From: Desulfosporosinus lacus DSM 15449 | Lineage (GTDB): Bacteria > Bacillota > Desulfitobacteriia > Desulfitobacteriales > Desulfitobacteriaceae | Assembly (NCBI RefSeq): GCF_900129935.1 | Contig: NZ_FQXJ01000010.1 | Span: forward strand, 62,001-126,000 | Direction of reading: 5' to 3' | DNA length: 64,000 bases | Part shown: piece by piece, positions 26,303 to 36,501 of the stretch | How positions within the stretch are numbered: the first letter of the stretch is position 1 | Layout: each line of letters begins with the position of its first letter | Made by a program: the position numbers and the translations under genes | The notes under the pieces: model-generated | Told to the model about the DNA's origin: nothing | The model's input: the letters and a program-made list of their open reading frames with translations, nothing else | Database searches by the model: none

Positions 26303-26344
26303 GAACATATTAATTCACAATGAGAACATATTGTTCACAATAAA
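26303..26344. promoter_or_regulatory. 21-base tandem direct repeat, probable IclR operator
   Basis: Two adjacent 21-base units begin GAACATATT at 26303 and 26324, each followed after two bases by TTCACAAT or TCACAAT. The second contains the palindrome GAACA-TAT-TGTTC. The array starts 3 bases upstream of the iclR start codon. Two helical turns of spacing suits dimer-of-dimer binding. Confidence 0.65.
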
Positions 26345-26436
26345 ATATTAACACGGTATGGGTTTTCCTGTCAAATCATTTTCAGAATAGTTTAAAAATT
26401 ATCTCTTTTCCCCATCCTTTTACCCTTTAAATACTC

Positions 26437-26472
26437 TAGGACATGTAGGACATGTAGGACATGTAGGACATG
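26437..26472. repeat. Four tandem 9-bp units
   Basis: TAGGACATG is repeated four times without change and runs into the adjacent GGGGACAAG hairpin. It looks like a small slippage array; no function is evident. Confidence 0.85.
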
Positions 26473-26515
26473 GGGACAAGTTCTCTTGTCCAGGACAAAG
26501 GAACCGTCTCCCCTG
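26471..26515. repeat. GGGGACGG-family hairpin (copy 3)
   Basis: GGGGACAAGTTCTCTTGTCC is opposed by GGACAAAGGAACCGTCTCCC. It is the same family as the hairpins at 11323 and 21417. Confidence 0.65.
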
Positions 26516-26612
26516 TCACATGTCATTAGGAGTCGTTCCCATGGCATTCAATACCACTCATTCACCAAGAAATAGATTATATATAACACAAAAAATTAGT
26601 AATAACTGTATG

Positions 26613-26641
26613 TTGACACAGGCCCAAATTTGATTTATAGT
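26613..26641 (+). promoter_or_regulatory. Promoter of the S-box/metY-metA operon
   Basis: TTGACA (26613-26618), a 17-base spacer and TATAGT (26636-26641), about 40 bases before the riboswitch aptamer. Confidence 0.8.
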
Positions 26642-26678
26642 AAGCTATATTCCAAGCAAGACAACTGAATATAGAATT

Positions 26679-26787
26679 TCTCTTATCAAGAGTGGCGGAG
26701 GGACTGGCCCAATGATGCCCGGCAACCGATAGCATAAGCTATGAGGTGCTAATTCCAACAGAACCGTAGGTTCTGAGAGATGAGAGT
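26679..26787 (+). promoter_or_regulatory. SAM-I (S-box) riboswitch aptamer
   Basis: The P1 helix is formed by CTCTTAT (26680) and ATGAGAG near 26779. Inside are the conserved S-box elements: AGAGTGGCGGAGGGACTGGC, the GATGCCCGGCAACC segment, a hairpin AGCATAAGCT, GGTGCTAATTCCAACAGA, and a terminal stem. Binding of S-adenosylmethionine should favour the terminator downstream and reduce expression of the methionine genes that follow. Confidence 0.96.
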
Positions 26788-26806
26788 AGCGTGTTAAATA
26801 ACATCA

Positions 26807-26836
26807 CGACCGCTTCTCTTGAAGTGGTCGTTTTTA
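26807..26836 (+). terminator. Riboswitch expression-platform terminator
   Basis: CGACCGCTTC-TCTT-GAAGTGGTCG followed by T5, placed 20 bases after the aptamer and 85 bases before metY. It is the S-box attenuator. Confidence 0.9.
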
Positions 26837-26902
26837 TTTATCCAAACTACTGTAACCAAACTCCTCTCGCAAATTTAAACTCAATAGTATCTCTCTAAAT
26901 AA

Positions 26903-28213
<1,311 letters not shown>

Positions 28214-28346
28214 GTTCAAGCAGCAAAGTTATTTCTCGCAGTCCTTGCACCAAAATATATTAGGCGAACTCGATGTGCGACAGTTGTATCTTGAATTTCG
28301 AAAAGCCGCGTACATCGAGCCTAACGTCTCAAAAGGGGGTTTATCC

Positions 28347-29270
28347 ATGCCTATAAAAATACCTGAAAATTTACCCGCTCTAGATATATTGCATCAAGAA
28401 AACATCTTTGTCATGGGGGAAGAACGAGCCTTTCACCAAGACATCCGTCCTTTGAAAATTGTAATACTCAACCTCATGCCGATTAAAGAAACTACCGAAA
28501 CACAACTTTTGAGACTGCTCGGCAATTCGCCCTTACAAGTTGATATTGTGCTTTTGCGTATTGACACACATATATCTAAAAATACGGCACAGGAACACTT
28601 AGATTCCTTCTATAAAAATTTTGATCAAATCAAACACCAAAAGTTTGACGGTATGATTATTACAGGAGCCCCCGTTGAGCACTTAAAATTTGAGGAAGTA
28701 ACCTATTGGGAAGAATTTAAAGCAATCCTGGATTGGACAAAAACCCATGTAACCTCCACTCTTCATATCTGCTGGGGAGCCCAAGCTGGTCTGTATCATC
28801 ATTACGGTATCCCTAAATACCCTCTTGCCGAGAAAATGTTTGGGGTTTTTCAGCACAATGTTAACAAAAGCGGTTTGAATGGAATGCAACTCCTCCGAGG
28901 TTTTGACGATGTATTTTATGTTCCCCACTCTCGGCACACCGAAATCAAGCGTTCTGACCTTCAAATACACCCCGAATTAGAGATTTTATCTGAGTCTGAC
29001 GAAGCAGGTATTTACATCGTCGTATCCAAAGACGGAAGACAAGTCTTTGTCACGGGACATTCAGAGTACGATACATTAACCTTAAAAGATGAATATGATC
29101 GAGACATTGCCAAAGGACTTTCTATTGCTCTTCCAAAAAGTTATTTTCCAAATGATGATCCTTCTAAAACGCCAATTCACAATTGGCGCTCGCATACAAG
29201 TCTACTCTTCCAAAACTGGTTAAATTACTATGTCTATCAAGAGACTCCCTATGATTTAGGCGGTCGTTAA
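28347..29270 (+). CDS. metA: Homoserine O-acetyltransferase MetA
   Basis: A 307-residue MetA-type acyltransferase. I place the start at ATG 28347 (AAAGGGGG just upstream), giving the usual family length and numbering. The catalytic cysteine is Cys142 in HICWGAQ; His238 and Glu240 in VTGHSEYD complete the site. Residue 111 is Glu (GAPVEHL). In characterised MetA proteins, Glu at 111 goes with acetyl-CoA and Gly with succinyl-CoA, so this one should make O-acetylhomoserine. That fits the MetY substrate encoded just upstream. Both genes share the S-box leader. Confidence 0.95.
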   Translation: MPIKIPENLPALDILHQENIFVMGEERAFHQDIRPLKIVILNLMPIKETTETQLLRLLGNSPLQVDIVLLRIDTHISKNTAQEHLDSFYKNFDQIKHQKFDGMIITGAPVEHLKFEEVTYWEEFKAILDWTKTHVTSTLHICWGAQAGLYHHYGIPKYPLAEKMFGVFQHNVNKSGLNGMQLLRGFDDVFYVPHSRHTEIKRSDLQIHPELEILSESDEAGIYIVVSKDGRQVFVTGHSEYDTLTLKDEYDRDIAKGLSIALPKSYFPNDDPSKTPIHNWRSHTSLLFQNWLNYYVYQETPYDLGGR

Positions 29271-29294
29271 CTAACGATTATTTATCGATATCCA

Positions 29295-29334
29295 AATAGG
29301 GGTCGTGCTCAAACTTTCAGCACGACCCCTATTA
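29295..29334. terminator. Terminator after metA
   Basis: AATAGGGGTCGTGCT pairs perfectly with AGCACGACCCCTATT around CAAACTTTC, 25 bases past the metA stop. Confidence 0.82.
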
Positions 29335-29416
29335 TTAGGAACTTCTTAAACATTGTTGCCATTAAGCGACTATTTCAGGTCATAAACTCTTTTGCCGCTT
29401 CTTCAGTATATTACAA

Positions 29417-29438
29417 GTGAACTCGTTCAGCTAAAGCT
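29417..29438 (+). repeat. Dispersed structured repeat, 5' fragment (copy E)
   Basis: GTGAACTCGTTCAGCTAAAG followed by CT is identical to the 5' start of the copies at 39666 and 46141; homology ends there. It lies 8 bases before the stop of the acyl-CoA synthetase gene. Confidence 0.6.
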
Positions 29439-29445
29439 ATAAATG

Positions 29446-30975
29446 TTACATATTAACATACCTATTGAGAAGCTCTTTCTTCATAATCTTTCCGCTATAG
29501 TTTTTAGGGAATTCAGTTAGAAATTCTACAACCCTTGGAGCTTTATAGGCCGCCATACGTTCCTTGCAAAAGGCAATTATCTCAGCTTCAATCGCTTGAC
29601 AATCCGATTTCAAAGTGATAAACGCTTTAGGAATTTCTCCCTTAGAGGGATGCGGAATCCCAATTACTGCTGCCTCTAACACTGCAGGATGGGCATACAA
29701 AACCTCTTCAACCTCTCTGGGATAAATATTATAGCCGCCACAGATTAACATATGCTTTTTACGATCAACCACATAAATGTATCCATCCTCATCAACTCGC
29801 GCAAGGTCCCCAGTATGGAACCAGCCATCCACCAAAGCTTCCTCCGTCGCTTCAGGCATTTTCCAATACCCTTTAAACAGACCCGGACCTTTGAGAACGA
29901 TCTCGCCTACTTCTCCTTGGGGGACACTTTGATTATTCTGATCTCCAACGATCACCTCCCAATTATCGGAAGGCAAGCCGATGGAACCGGCCTTCCCATG
30001 TCCTAAGCGTCCATAGGCAGCCGTTGAACCGGTTTCAGTCGCACCGTAATTCTCACAGAAATTCACCCTGAAAGAGTCTTCAATTTTGGCAATATACTCA
30101 GCAGGCATTGCCGCACCAGCTGACTGGGCATTTCGCCAAGCCCTCAGATTATACCTCTGGGGATCTTTCAGATAGGTTTCCAGCATATAAATATACATTG
30201 TCGGTACGGCTGCAAAATGAGTTACTTTGAACTTAGAGATAAGTTCTAAGGCCTTCTCCGGAAAAAAACGAGGTGCAGTTACTACTGCTGCGCCCTTATA
30301 CATCGGTCCCAAGACCGTGGTGACAAAGAAAATGTGACAAAATGGAGTCCCGGTAAAAGAGATATCTTGATCGGTGATTAAATCTACATAACAAGAATTG
30401 AGTTCAGCCATCTTGTAAAAATTATTGTGAGTAAGCATTGCCCCTTTGGGTTGACCTGTTGTTCCAGACGTATAAAGTATCGTTACCACCTCATCCGGAG
30501 CACAATCGACCAACTCAAGTTCATCTGATTCCTCCTGCATAATTTGGGGATAAGAGAGAACATTGTCCAGCTCGTGTTCTCCGACTAAGATAATCTTTTC
30601 GATCGAAGGTATTTTCTCCCTCATCTTCATAAGACCGTTCATCGTCTCTCCAGCCAAAGCAACCATAACTTTAGGCTCAGAATTGTTGACGATATAGCAG
30701 ACTTCAGAACTTTTAAACATGATGTTAAACGGTACCGCGATAGCTCCAAGCTTAACAATCGCAAAATAGGTGACAAGATATTCGGGGGAATTTGGCAGAC
30801 AGATTGCCACACGGTCCCCTTTACTAACTCCCTGCTTTCTTAAGGCATTGCCCATCATATTCACCTGACGATTATATTCTTCCCAAGTATAGTTCCTTGT
30901 TTCTGAGAGCACTGCTGACCAATGAGGGATACGACGAACATTCCTTTCTATCATTTGAGCTAAATTCAACGTCAT
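29446..30975 (-). CDS. AMP-forming acyl-CoA synthetase
   Basis: A 509-residue ANL-family ligase that activates a carboxylic acid via an acyl-adenylate to the CoA thioester. The motifs are complete: P-loop ILYTSGTTGQPKGAM near 166, the GATETG motif near 303, GWFHTGDLARVDEDGYIYVVDRKKHMLICGGYNIYPREVEE near 380, and the C-terminal catalytic lysine in NYSGKIMKKEL. The substrate class cannot be assigned; the overall style is that of medium/long-chain or aryl acid ligases. It is a monocistronic minus-strand gene between metA and the demethylase island, and could serve aromatic acids handled by that island, which is conjecture. Confidence 0.9.
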   Translation of the reverse strand: MTLNLAQMIERNVRRIPHWSAVLSETRNYTWEEYNRQVNMMGNALRKQGVSKGDRVAICLPNSPEYLVTYFAIVKLGAIAVPFNIMFKSSEVCYIVNNSEPKVMVALAGETMNGLMKMREKIPSIEKIILVGEHELDNVLSYPQIMQEESDELELVDCAPDEVVTILYTSGTTGQPKGAMLTHNNFYKMAELNSCYVDLITDQDISFTGTPFCHIFFVTTVLGPMYKGAAVVTAPRFFPEKALELISKFKVTHFAAVPTMYIYMLETYLKDPQRYNLRAWRNAQSAGAAMPAEYIAKIEDSFRVNFCENYGATETGSTAAYGRLGHGKAGSIGLPSDNWEVIVGDQNNQSVPQGEVGEIVLKGPGLFKGYWKMPEATEEALVDGWFHTGDLARVDEDGYIYVVDRKKHMLICGGYNIYPREVEEVLYAHPAVLEAAVIGIPHPSKGEIPKAFITLKSDCQAIEAEIIAFCKERMAAYKAPRVVEFLTEFPKNYSGKIMKKELLNRYVNM

Positions 30976-31171
30976 CCTCTCCTTACTTATAACTATCTTG
31001 AACCAAATATCTCAACAAGCTCACCAATTCTATCCTCGTTCTGTAGGGGCCATATATCAGAGTCATAACATATATTAATTATATATTAGCTGCTCCTTCG
31101 CGCCAATATATTTATTTAATATTCTGAATATTATTTATTTTAATTTAAGCTATAGTATTATAGTATTACTA

Positions 31172-31283
31172 GTCAACAGGCTCTTCGCGCCGAAGGAAAT
31201 CCTGTGGGCGGTTGACACGGTGTACCAGCAAAGATGCCTGTAAAAAAACAACGGTTGCCAGACAATGGCAACCGTTGTTTTTA
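31172..31283 (+). ncRNA. Candidate structured RNA with terminator
   Basis: GTCAAC (31172) pairs with GTTGAC (31211), CAGG with CCTG, and CTTCG with CGAAG, forming a bulged hairpin of about 45 bases. A second CCTGT (31237) can compete for ACAGG, a switch-like option. An ideal terminator follows: ACAACGGTTGCC with its complement, then T5 (ends near 31283). No downstream plus-strand gene exists, so a free small RNA is the likeliest product. Caution: the minus strand of 31172-31240 reads as 23 open codons ending in a stop (QASLLVHRVNRPQ...), so a relic of a coding gene is an alternative. No known riboswitch class fits. Confidence 0.4.
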
Positions 31284-31339
31284 AGTACCTTCCTCACAAG
31301 TATCGGAATAAAAAGTTCGCATCTGTGAAAAATTGTTAT

Positions 31340-31458
31340 TGAACTCGTTCAACTAAAGCTGAACATCGAGACTTCGGTGACGATACTCTCCACTGGAGAG
31401 TATCGTCACCGAAGTAGAATAAGGAACACCCACTTGAAGAAGTGGGTGTCTCGGAATT
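31340..31458. repeat. Dispersed structured repeat, full copy (copy A)
   Basis: Order of elements: a hairpin TGAACTCGTTCAACTAAAGC-type at the 5' end; CGAGA; a perfect 20-bp hairpin starting CTTCGGTGACGATACTCTCC; AGAATAAGGAACACCCACTT; a loop; and its complement AAGTGGGTGT; then CTCGGAATT. CGAGA and TCTCG can pair across the unit. It directly follows the DUF2284 gene end (minus strand). Confidence 0.8.
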
Positions 31459-31460
31459 AA

Positions 31461-32015
31461 TTAACTACTAAATAAGATCAGCGCTACATAGGAAACTGTA
31501 TTTTTACCATTATAATAAGGTATTCCAGAGGTTTTCACCAAGTCCATTACGTCAATTCCATTTGCTTCAACTGACGACACGGCCTTATCAGGAAACTGGC
31601 ACTTTTCTCCCGTAAGATAGGCACACTTTGTACAATAAGTACAGGGACCGGCATTCAACGGGAGGATTTCTTTAAAGTTGTAGTTATTTTCCATACACTC
31701 GAGTATCTTCCGAAATATTTTCGTGTGATTAGCCCCTCCCGCCATCATACCTTTCCAGTCAAGAGAACTTGCTATTGGGTGGACAGTCTGGAACAAAAGA
31801 CCCTGCTTAAATCTTATGGCCCTCTCTTTCAAATCTTTGATAGGACCCACTGCAGGAGGGCACATCCAGTTTTTATTGTAAGATCCACAGGAATTCTGCT
31901 CACACAGCTTTCTGAAATCCTCATTAAACTTGATCTCAGCCACTTCAGCAACTGAAGCATGCGTTGCATTTAAAGCAAGGGCGTCCTTGACCAGATTATT
32001 TATAACAGTTTCCAT
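31461..32015 (-). CDS. DUF2284 metal-binding-like protein
   Basis: A 184-residue Cys-rich protein of the DUF2284 family (predicted metal-binding). Cysteines cluster in CEQNSCGSYNKNWMCPPAVG near 35-55 and in GPCTYCTKCAYLTGEKC near 128-142, the latter like a ferredoxin-type or zinc site. I use ATG 32015 because AGGTGG ends 8 bases before it; the GTG at 32027 lies on that site. It is the last gene of a minus-strand group with a small Cys-containing protein and an MFS carrier. Family members occur in anaerobes near corrinoid methyl-transfer genes as I recall. Function unknown. Confidence 0.78.
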   Translation of the reverse strand: METVINNLVKDALALNATHASVAEVAEIKFNEDFRKLCEQNSCGSYNKNWMCPPAVGPIKDLKERAIRFKQGLLFQTVHPIASSLDWKGMMAGGANHTKIFRKILECMENNYNFKEILPLNAGPCTYCTKCAYLTGEKCQFPDKAVSSVEANGIDVMDLVKTSGIPYYNGKNTVSYVALILFSS

Positions 32016-32032
32016 TCCAATTGCCACCTTTT

Positions 32033-32368
32033 CTACTTCGTTACGCTTATGCTGGCGTTTTGTGGCAATGCCATACCAGCCGCCACTTCCACAGTTTTAA
32101 GAATTCCTGAAACTCCCGGGCAGCTGGGATGGGGGCTATATTTGGCAAAAATTTCATAAACCTTTCCTGTATGAAGTTTATGCAGAATTTCCTTGTAGGC
32201 ATCAACCTCAGTCAACTCTTTGGCAATCTTTTGGTAATTAGGACAATCGCTTGTTATCTCCAGTTTTATCATCTTGCTTCTTCGAGAACTTGACTGACTG
32301 TCATCGCTCACCGCCTTGACATTAATGGTAAAACCACAGGCCCCGCAGTGAATAATTCCTGTTGCCAT
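32033..32368 (-). CDS. Small conserved protein with N-terminal CGACGF motif
   Basis: A 111-residue protein of unknown function. It begins MATGIIHCGACGFTINV, with Cys8 and Cys11, then a basic patch (SSRRSKM), a second Cys in ITSDCPNYQKIAKEL near 50, a DAYKEIL helix, and HPSCPGVSGILKTVEVAAGMALP near the end. The spread of four cysteines could bind an iron-sulfur cluster or zinc. ATG 32368 is chosen for its GGAGGG site; the upstream in-frame ATG has none. It lies 17 bases before the DUF2284 gene and 57 after the MFS gene, so it is co-transcribed with both. Confidence 0.7.
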   Translation of the reverse strand: MATGIIHCGACGFTINVKAVSDDSQSSSRRSKMIKLEITSDCPNYQKIAKELTEVDAYKEILHKLHTGKVYEIFAKYSPHPSCPGVSGILKTVEVAAGMALPQNASISVTK

Positions 32369-32425
32369 CTTAAGTCCCTCCAATGCTCTGTTAATGCAAC
32401 TCTTCTTCATTCTCAAATTCAAACC

Positions 32426-33865
32426 TTACACCTGCTTACTATTATCCGCAAGTTTCGTACTTACTCCCATAATCATTATACAGCTGATACCCATTAGAAC
32501 ACCATCTAATATCAAGGGCGTTCCCCAACTTCCTGTGCTGTCTCGAATGGCACCCGAAATTACTGGCGATAATACTGCTCCAATTTCAGACACAAGATTC
32601 AGCATCCCAAAAGCTGCTCCGCGTAAATGAACAGGAGCAATTTCTGAGGTAAGGGCGTGGGCAACCGCTTGCAAGGCAAAAAAGATTAAACCCGAAACAA
32701 AGAGAATGACTGATTGCACAACCATATCATTTCCTCCGGACATGACATAGGCTGCAAAAACAAAGATAAAGACTGTCAAAAGTGCTTCCATCGCAATTAA
32801 GACATTGCGACGACCATTAGTTTTATGGGCTACCATATCTGAGATTTTTCCGCCTAAAGGAAAGCCGATTACCCCAGCTATAGCATTAAACGAAATAACC
32901 AACAGTGCGGACGCTAGAGTACCACCGCCAAAATCCTTGATTACGGCGCCCCCCCAAAAGCCATAAAACCAGAGATGCCATAATATCGCAATATAAGAAA
33001 TATAAATAAGCACAAGATTTTTGTCCTTTAATATTGGGCTAACTTCATGCCCTTTCTTAATAAAGATAAAGGCAATTAATACAAACGCTAAACAGGTTAA
33101 GATAACTGCAATCATCACATCGTTTAAATGCAGAGCATTTGTTATGAAATAGACGGCCATAATGGCCACTAAGAATACAATAGCATATTTAAGCAAATTA
33201 AATAAAGCCTTGCCGAAATTCTCAGAACCCATTTTCCCTTGAGGTTTTAGAGCCTGACGAATAAAGATTGCAGCAATAATTGTAACTGTCCCCAAGATAA
33301 GAAAAGGTGCTTTCCAAGCATTGACACCCATCGAAGGTTGGGCCCACTCAATTAAGTATACTGTTCCTACCAAGGCAGCAGACAAGCCCACAGTGAGTCC
33401 GCCCATAACTACTCCCATGCCTAGACCAAGCTTATTAGGCGGAGTCACTTCGGCAACCAGTGAGCGGTCATTAGAATAGAGAACCCCTTCGCCAAGTCCG
33501 GTGAAAACCCGCAAGGCAATAAAGGCCACTAAGCCGCCGGTTAGTCCCGTTAATAAGGTGGTAATGCCCGCCCAAAAGATACTGATAACAACGATCGTCC
33601 TGTACCCAAACTTATCACCAAAGTACCCTCCCGGAAATTGTGTCAGCATGTATCCAGCGAAAAATAGACTTCCCAGCAAACCGCCCAGAGCATGAGGGTT
33701 ACTGGCCGCTTCTAAAAAACCAACCTTGTTTGCAATCATCCAGGTAACGACCGGGCCCGTCAATGTTCGGTCAGCATAGGAGACTACCCAGCCAATAAAG
33801 AGCATTAGCCAAATCGTATGATACCTTTGCCATCCTTTTTCTTTCTGTTCTGCCATGTTAACCAT
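32426..33865 (-). CDS. MFS transporter (anion:cation symporter-like)
   Basis: A 479-residue, 12-span carrier of the ACS-like branch of the major facilitator family, which often moves organic or aromatic acids. Marks are GWVVSYADRTLTGPVV near 25, the A-loop GGYFGDKFGYRTIVV near 79, and RVFTGLGEGVLYSNDRSLVAEVTPPNKLG near 119. The second half has GKISDMVAHKTNGRRN near 345. The start is ambiguous: ATG 33865 lies 2 bases from AGGAGGAG, ATG 33856 lies 11. It sits within the demethylase island, so uptake of a methoxylated acid is plausible but inferred. Confidence 0.85.
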   Translation of the reverse strand: MVNMAEQKEKGWQRYHTIWLMLFIGWVVSYADRTLTGPVVTWMIANKVGFLEAASNPHALGGLLGSLFFAGYMLTQFPGGYFGDKFGYRTIVVISIFWAGITTLLTGLTGGLVAFIALRVFTGLGEGVLYSNDRSLVAEVTPPNKLGLGMGVVMGGLTVGLSAALVGTVYLIEWAQPSMGVNAWKAPFLILGTVTIIAAIFIRQALKPQGKMGSENFGKALFNLLKYAIVFLVAIMAVYFITNALHLNDVMIAVILTCLAFVLIAFIFIKKGHEVSPILKDKNLVLIYISYIAILWHLWFYGFWGGAVIKDFGGGTLASALLVISFNAIAGVIGFPLGGKISDMVAHKTNGRRNVLIAMEALLTVFIFVFAAYVMSGGNDMVVQSVILFVSGLIFFALQAVAHALTSEIAPVHLRGAAFGMLNLVSEIGAVLSPVISGAIRDSTGSWGTPLILDGVLMGISCIMIMGVSTKLADNSKQV

Positions 33866-33902
33866 CTCCTCCTACAATCCTTCTAAAATAGGTAAGAAGT
33901 AG

Positions 33903-34772
33903 TTATATCTTCTTCTGTCTGATTAATTCTTCCACCGTTTGAATCTTTGCATAATCAGCCAGCTGCTTCGCAATTAAAACAACCTCATCGGCTGTAGCAG
34001 CCATTTCTTCAGTCGCCGCTGCTTGATTTTCCGAGGAAAGGCTTGTTTTATTAATTCCCCCACTTATAAATTGAATCGCCTTTTTGATTTCCAAAAGTGA
34101 CCCTGCAACTTTTTCAGCCGAATCCTTGCTTAAGCTTGAGAGTTTGCCCATTTCTTTTGCAACAACACTGAATCCTCGGCCAGCCTCTCCCGCTCTTGCT
34201 GCTTCTATAGACGCATTTAAAGCCAGGAGATTTGAATGTTTGGATATGTTTTTAATATCCTCTATGATGCTGTCGATCTCGTTTATCTTTTCTTCAGTTT
34301 GCGTGCTGAATTCATCCATTTCTTTAATAAAAGTTGATAGGTGTTGTGAACTCGAAGCAATTTCCTCAACACCAGCGTTCAATTGTTCCATAGAGGAGAA
34401 GAGCTTGGAAGTACCTTCTTCGATTTTTGCTTCTTTTTCGATGCTTTTGGAAACCGATACAATGGCAACAACCTCTCCATCTTCATCAAACACTGGCGTA
34501 AGAAGACCTTTTGCAGGAACCCCAAAGAATCTCGTGGGAACTATCGATGATAATTGCTTTTTACTTCTCTTAACAAGATTATAGTTTTCCATATTTTTAA
34601 TGGGATCCCCAACTTTTGAAGGCATTTTGAGTTGGCCTGGTGCATAAGCTGCAATTATTTCTTTTCTAAGATCAAACACTATAGTGGTAATATCGTCCTG
34701 CATTACTCCGTTTAAAATTGGCATTACATCAATAAATTTTTGCAGATCTTTTTCTTCCATATTTAACTTCAA
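33903..34772 (-). CDS. Soluble methyl-accepting chemotaxis-type sensor
   Basis: A 289-residue cytoplasmic MCP-like protein without membrane segments. Residues 1-110 form a small sensor domain ([26 protein letters not shown], then [28 protein letters not shown]), PAS- or cache-like. Residues about 120-285 are the coiled-coil signalling part with the hairpin tip [38 protein letters not shown]. The MCP core is shorter than in transmembrane receptors. Start choice is uncertain (TTG 34772 or ATG 34760). It lies between two carriers of the island, so it may sense the same compound. No chemotaxis genes are nearby. Confidence 0.85.
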   Translation of the reverse strand: MKLNMEEKDLQKFIDVMPILNGVMQDDITTIVFDLRKEIIAAYAPGQLKMPSKVGDPIKNMENYNLVKRSKKQLSSIVPTRFFGVPAKGLLTPVFDEDGEVVAIVSVSKSIEKEAKIEEGTSKLFSSMEQLNAGVEEIASSSQHLSTFIKEMDEFSTQTEEKINEIDSIIEDIKNISKHSNLLALNASIEAARAGEAGRGFSVVAKEMGKLSSLSKDSAEKVAGSLLEIKKAIQFISGGINKTSLSSENQAAATEEMAATADEVVLIAKQLADYAKIQTVEELIRQKKI

Positions 34773-34829
34773 CTCCTATTTAAAATAAGGTTACTTAAGG
34801 ACGAATAATCGCTTTACTGTTTGAAGTGA

Positions 34830-34868
34830 AAATAAGAGAGATGAAGCACAATCATCTCTCTTATTTTT
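34830..34868. terminator. Terminator after the GPH carrier gene
   Basis: AAATAAGAGAGATGA is opposed by TCATCTCTCTTATTT around AGCACAA, with A- and T-flanks. It separates the demethylase operon from the MCP-MFS group. Confidence 0.8.
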
Positions 34869-34895
34869 CGAATTGGCATAACTCCCAGTTTTGAC

Positions 34896-36260
34896 TTAGG
34901 CTTTTCTGGCCGCGATTTCACTTTGCATTTTTGCAAGACTTTGAGGGGTAATTTTATAGAAGACTATAATGAAGAATAACCCTCCGAGCATTATGACTGC
35001 AGGAATCAGAGTTAATCCGTTCTTGATAGAGTCTATTAGCACCGGTGTCGCTTGCATATTTGCAACATATCCTGCCCCAGCAAGCACAGCCGTAATTATG
35101 ACACTTCTGACAAGAATAGCTGCCTTGATTGGAAAACTAATTAAGGACATGATAAACCCTCTGGCATTCTTGCCGGTTTTCCATTCGCCATAGTCAACTG
35201 TAGACGAATACATAACAACACCTAAGGCATCAGGCATTCCATATCCTAAATAGGCAATGAACATTATAATCATGAAGGAAACATAATTCATCGGTAAGGC
35301 CCATACAGCCAAAAGTCCAATTATAAAGATTGAAAGTGACAAGATATACGTATTTCGTTCTCCGAATTTCTTAGCAATTGGATTGGCAATCAAAGCGCCA
35401 AAGAAACAGACCACGTTAAGTCCTGTCATGAATATTGCAATGACTGCTAGATTATTGACAACATATTTAAAATAATAGAAAGCTAATCCAAAGATAACAA
35501 ACCTGCCTAAATATCTTCCAAGTTCGCCCAACATTAAGCCCATGAGAGGAGGGTTGACCACGATCTGTTTCAGCATCTCGCTAATAGGCATTTTTTCAAC
35601 AGGTTTTCCTGATTGAACTGCGGTTCCGTGAAATGCATAGTCTTTGGTCATAAAGAACAAGGCATAATAAGAAGCAATCATGACAATTCCTGTAATTACA
35701 ACGGTTAGGGTATAACCTGTCGCAGGGTTTCTTCCTTCGCCAAGGGCCAAGATCATCTTCATACCAATTAAGGAAAAGGCGATAGCACCTAAGGAATTAA
35801 ACATCCCCCTGTTTGTCGACATAGCAATTCTTTCTTCTCGTACAGTTGTCATGGAGGAATTCAAGGCAACATGTCCAGCATAAAAAATATTCCAAATCAA
35901 ATGACTGACGACAAATCCGACGGTAATAATAATAGCATTTATTGTTGGAGAGCCGATTTTTGAAAACTGTAAAACAAAGAACAATGCAGCAAAAGGTGGT
36001 CCTACAAGCAGCCATGAACGGTATTTACCCCACCTCATATTGCTCTTTTCCAAAAGGACCCCCGCAGTTGGAACCCATAAAATATCAAAGATGCTAGTGA
36101 TCATTAGTACTGTACCAACCAGAGCCATTGGCAGCTTGGCGAAATCTGTTAAAAACGCCGCGAAATAGAATACCTCCATGTTTACAAATAACTGGAACCC
36201 AAAGGAAGGTAATCCGTAAAGATTAATAACCGACTTTTTTAATCTCTTTTCCATTTCCAT
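34896..36260 (-). CDS. GPH-family (MelB-like) sodium/proton symporter
   Basis: A 454-residue, 12-span carrier of the glycoside-pentoside-hexuronide:cation family. It opens with a NLYGLPSFGFQLFVNMEVFYFAAFLTDFAKLP segment and has the MelB-type loop VLLEKSNMRWGKYRSWLLVGPP near 63, SSMTTVREERIAMSTNRG near 130, and the FYKITPQSLAKM tail. Similar carriers in anaerobes adjoin corrinoid methyltransferase genes and may not carry sugars at all. It ends the operon that starts with the MtrH-like gene at 39387. A short remnant of a second homologue lies at 43356. Substrate is inferred as a methoxylated or methylated compound. Confidence 0.82.
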   Translation of the reverse strand: MEMEKRLKKSVINLYGLPSFGFQLFVNMEVFYFAAFLTDFAKLPMALVGTVLMITSIFDILWVPTAGVLLEKSNMRWGKYRSWLLVGPPFAALFFVLQFSKIGSPTINAIIITVGFVVSHLIWNIFYAGHVALNSSMTTVREERIAMSTNRGMFNSLGAIAFSLIGMKMILALGEGRNPATGYTLTVVITGIVMIASYYALFFMTKDYAFHGTAVQSGKPVEKMPISEMLKQIVVNPPLMGLMLGELGRYLGRFVIFGLAFYYFKYVVNNLAVIAIFMTGLNVVCFFGALIANPIAKKFGERNTYILSLSIFIIGLLAVWALPMNYVSFMIIMFIAYLGYGMPDALGVVMYSSTVDYGEWKTGKNARGFIMSLISFPIKAAILVRSVIITAVLAGAGYVANMQATPVLIDSIKNGLTLIPAVIMLGGLFFIIVFYKITPQSLAKMQSEIAARKA

Positions 36261-36501
36261 AGTAAATCTCCTCTCAAACTCAATTTCTATAGCTAACCAG
36301 CTTTATTCTCATTATTTCCCCTCTTCGCACCTCCTTCTGTGTAATTCCTTGGGATTATCTGCCAAATGCGGGAATATTCAGAAATATTTCAGGCCAAAGG
36401 AGGGCAACCTCCGTCCTCGATAAAACATTCCTTTGCAGCACGTGCATAATGATTTCCTGAGGTCCGGTGTTGCCCTTAAAATCAGCCTTAATATGATTGA
36501 C

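Noticed and set aside
26324-26336. GAACATATTGTTC as a LexA box upstream of iclR
   Set aside because: Spacing between GAAC and GTTC is 5 bases instead of 4, and it is part of a 21-base direct repeat better explained as the IclR operator.
30976-31290. SRP RNA or a known riboswitch (glycine, fluoride, c-di-GMP) at the structured locus
   Set aside because: The fragment GCCGAAGGAAATCC is superficially like SRP helix 8 or the glycine aptamer, but the rest of each consensus is missing.
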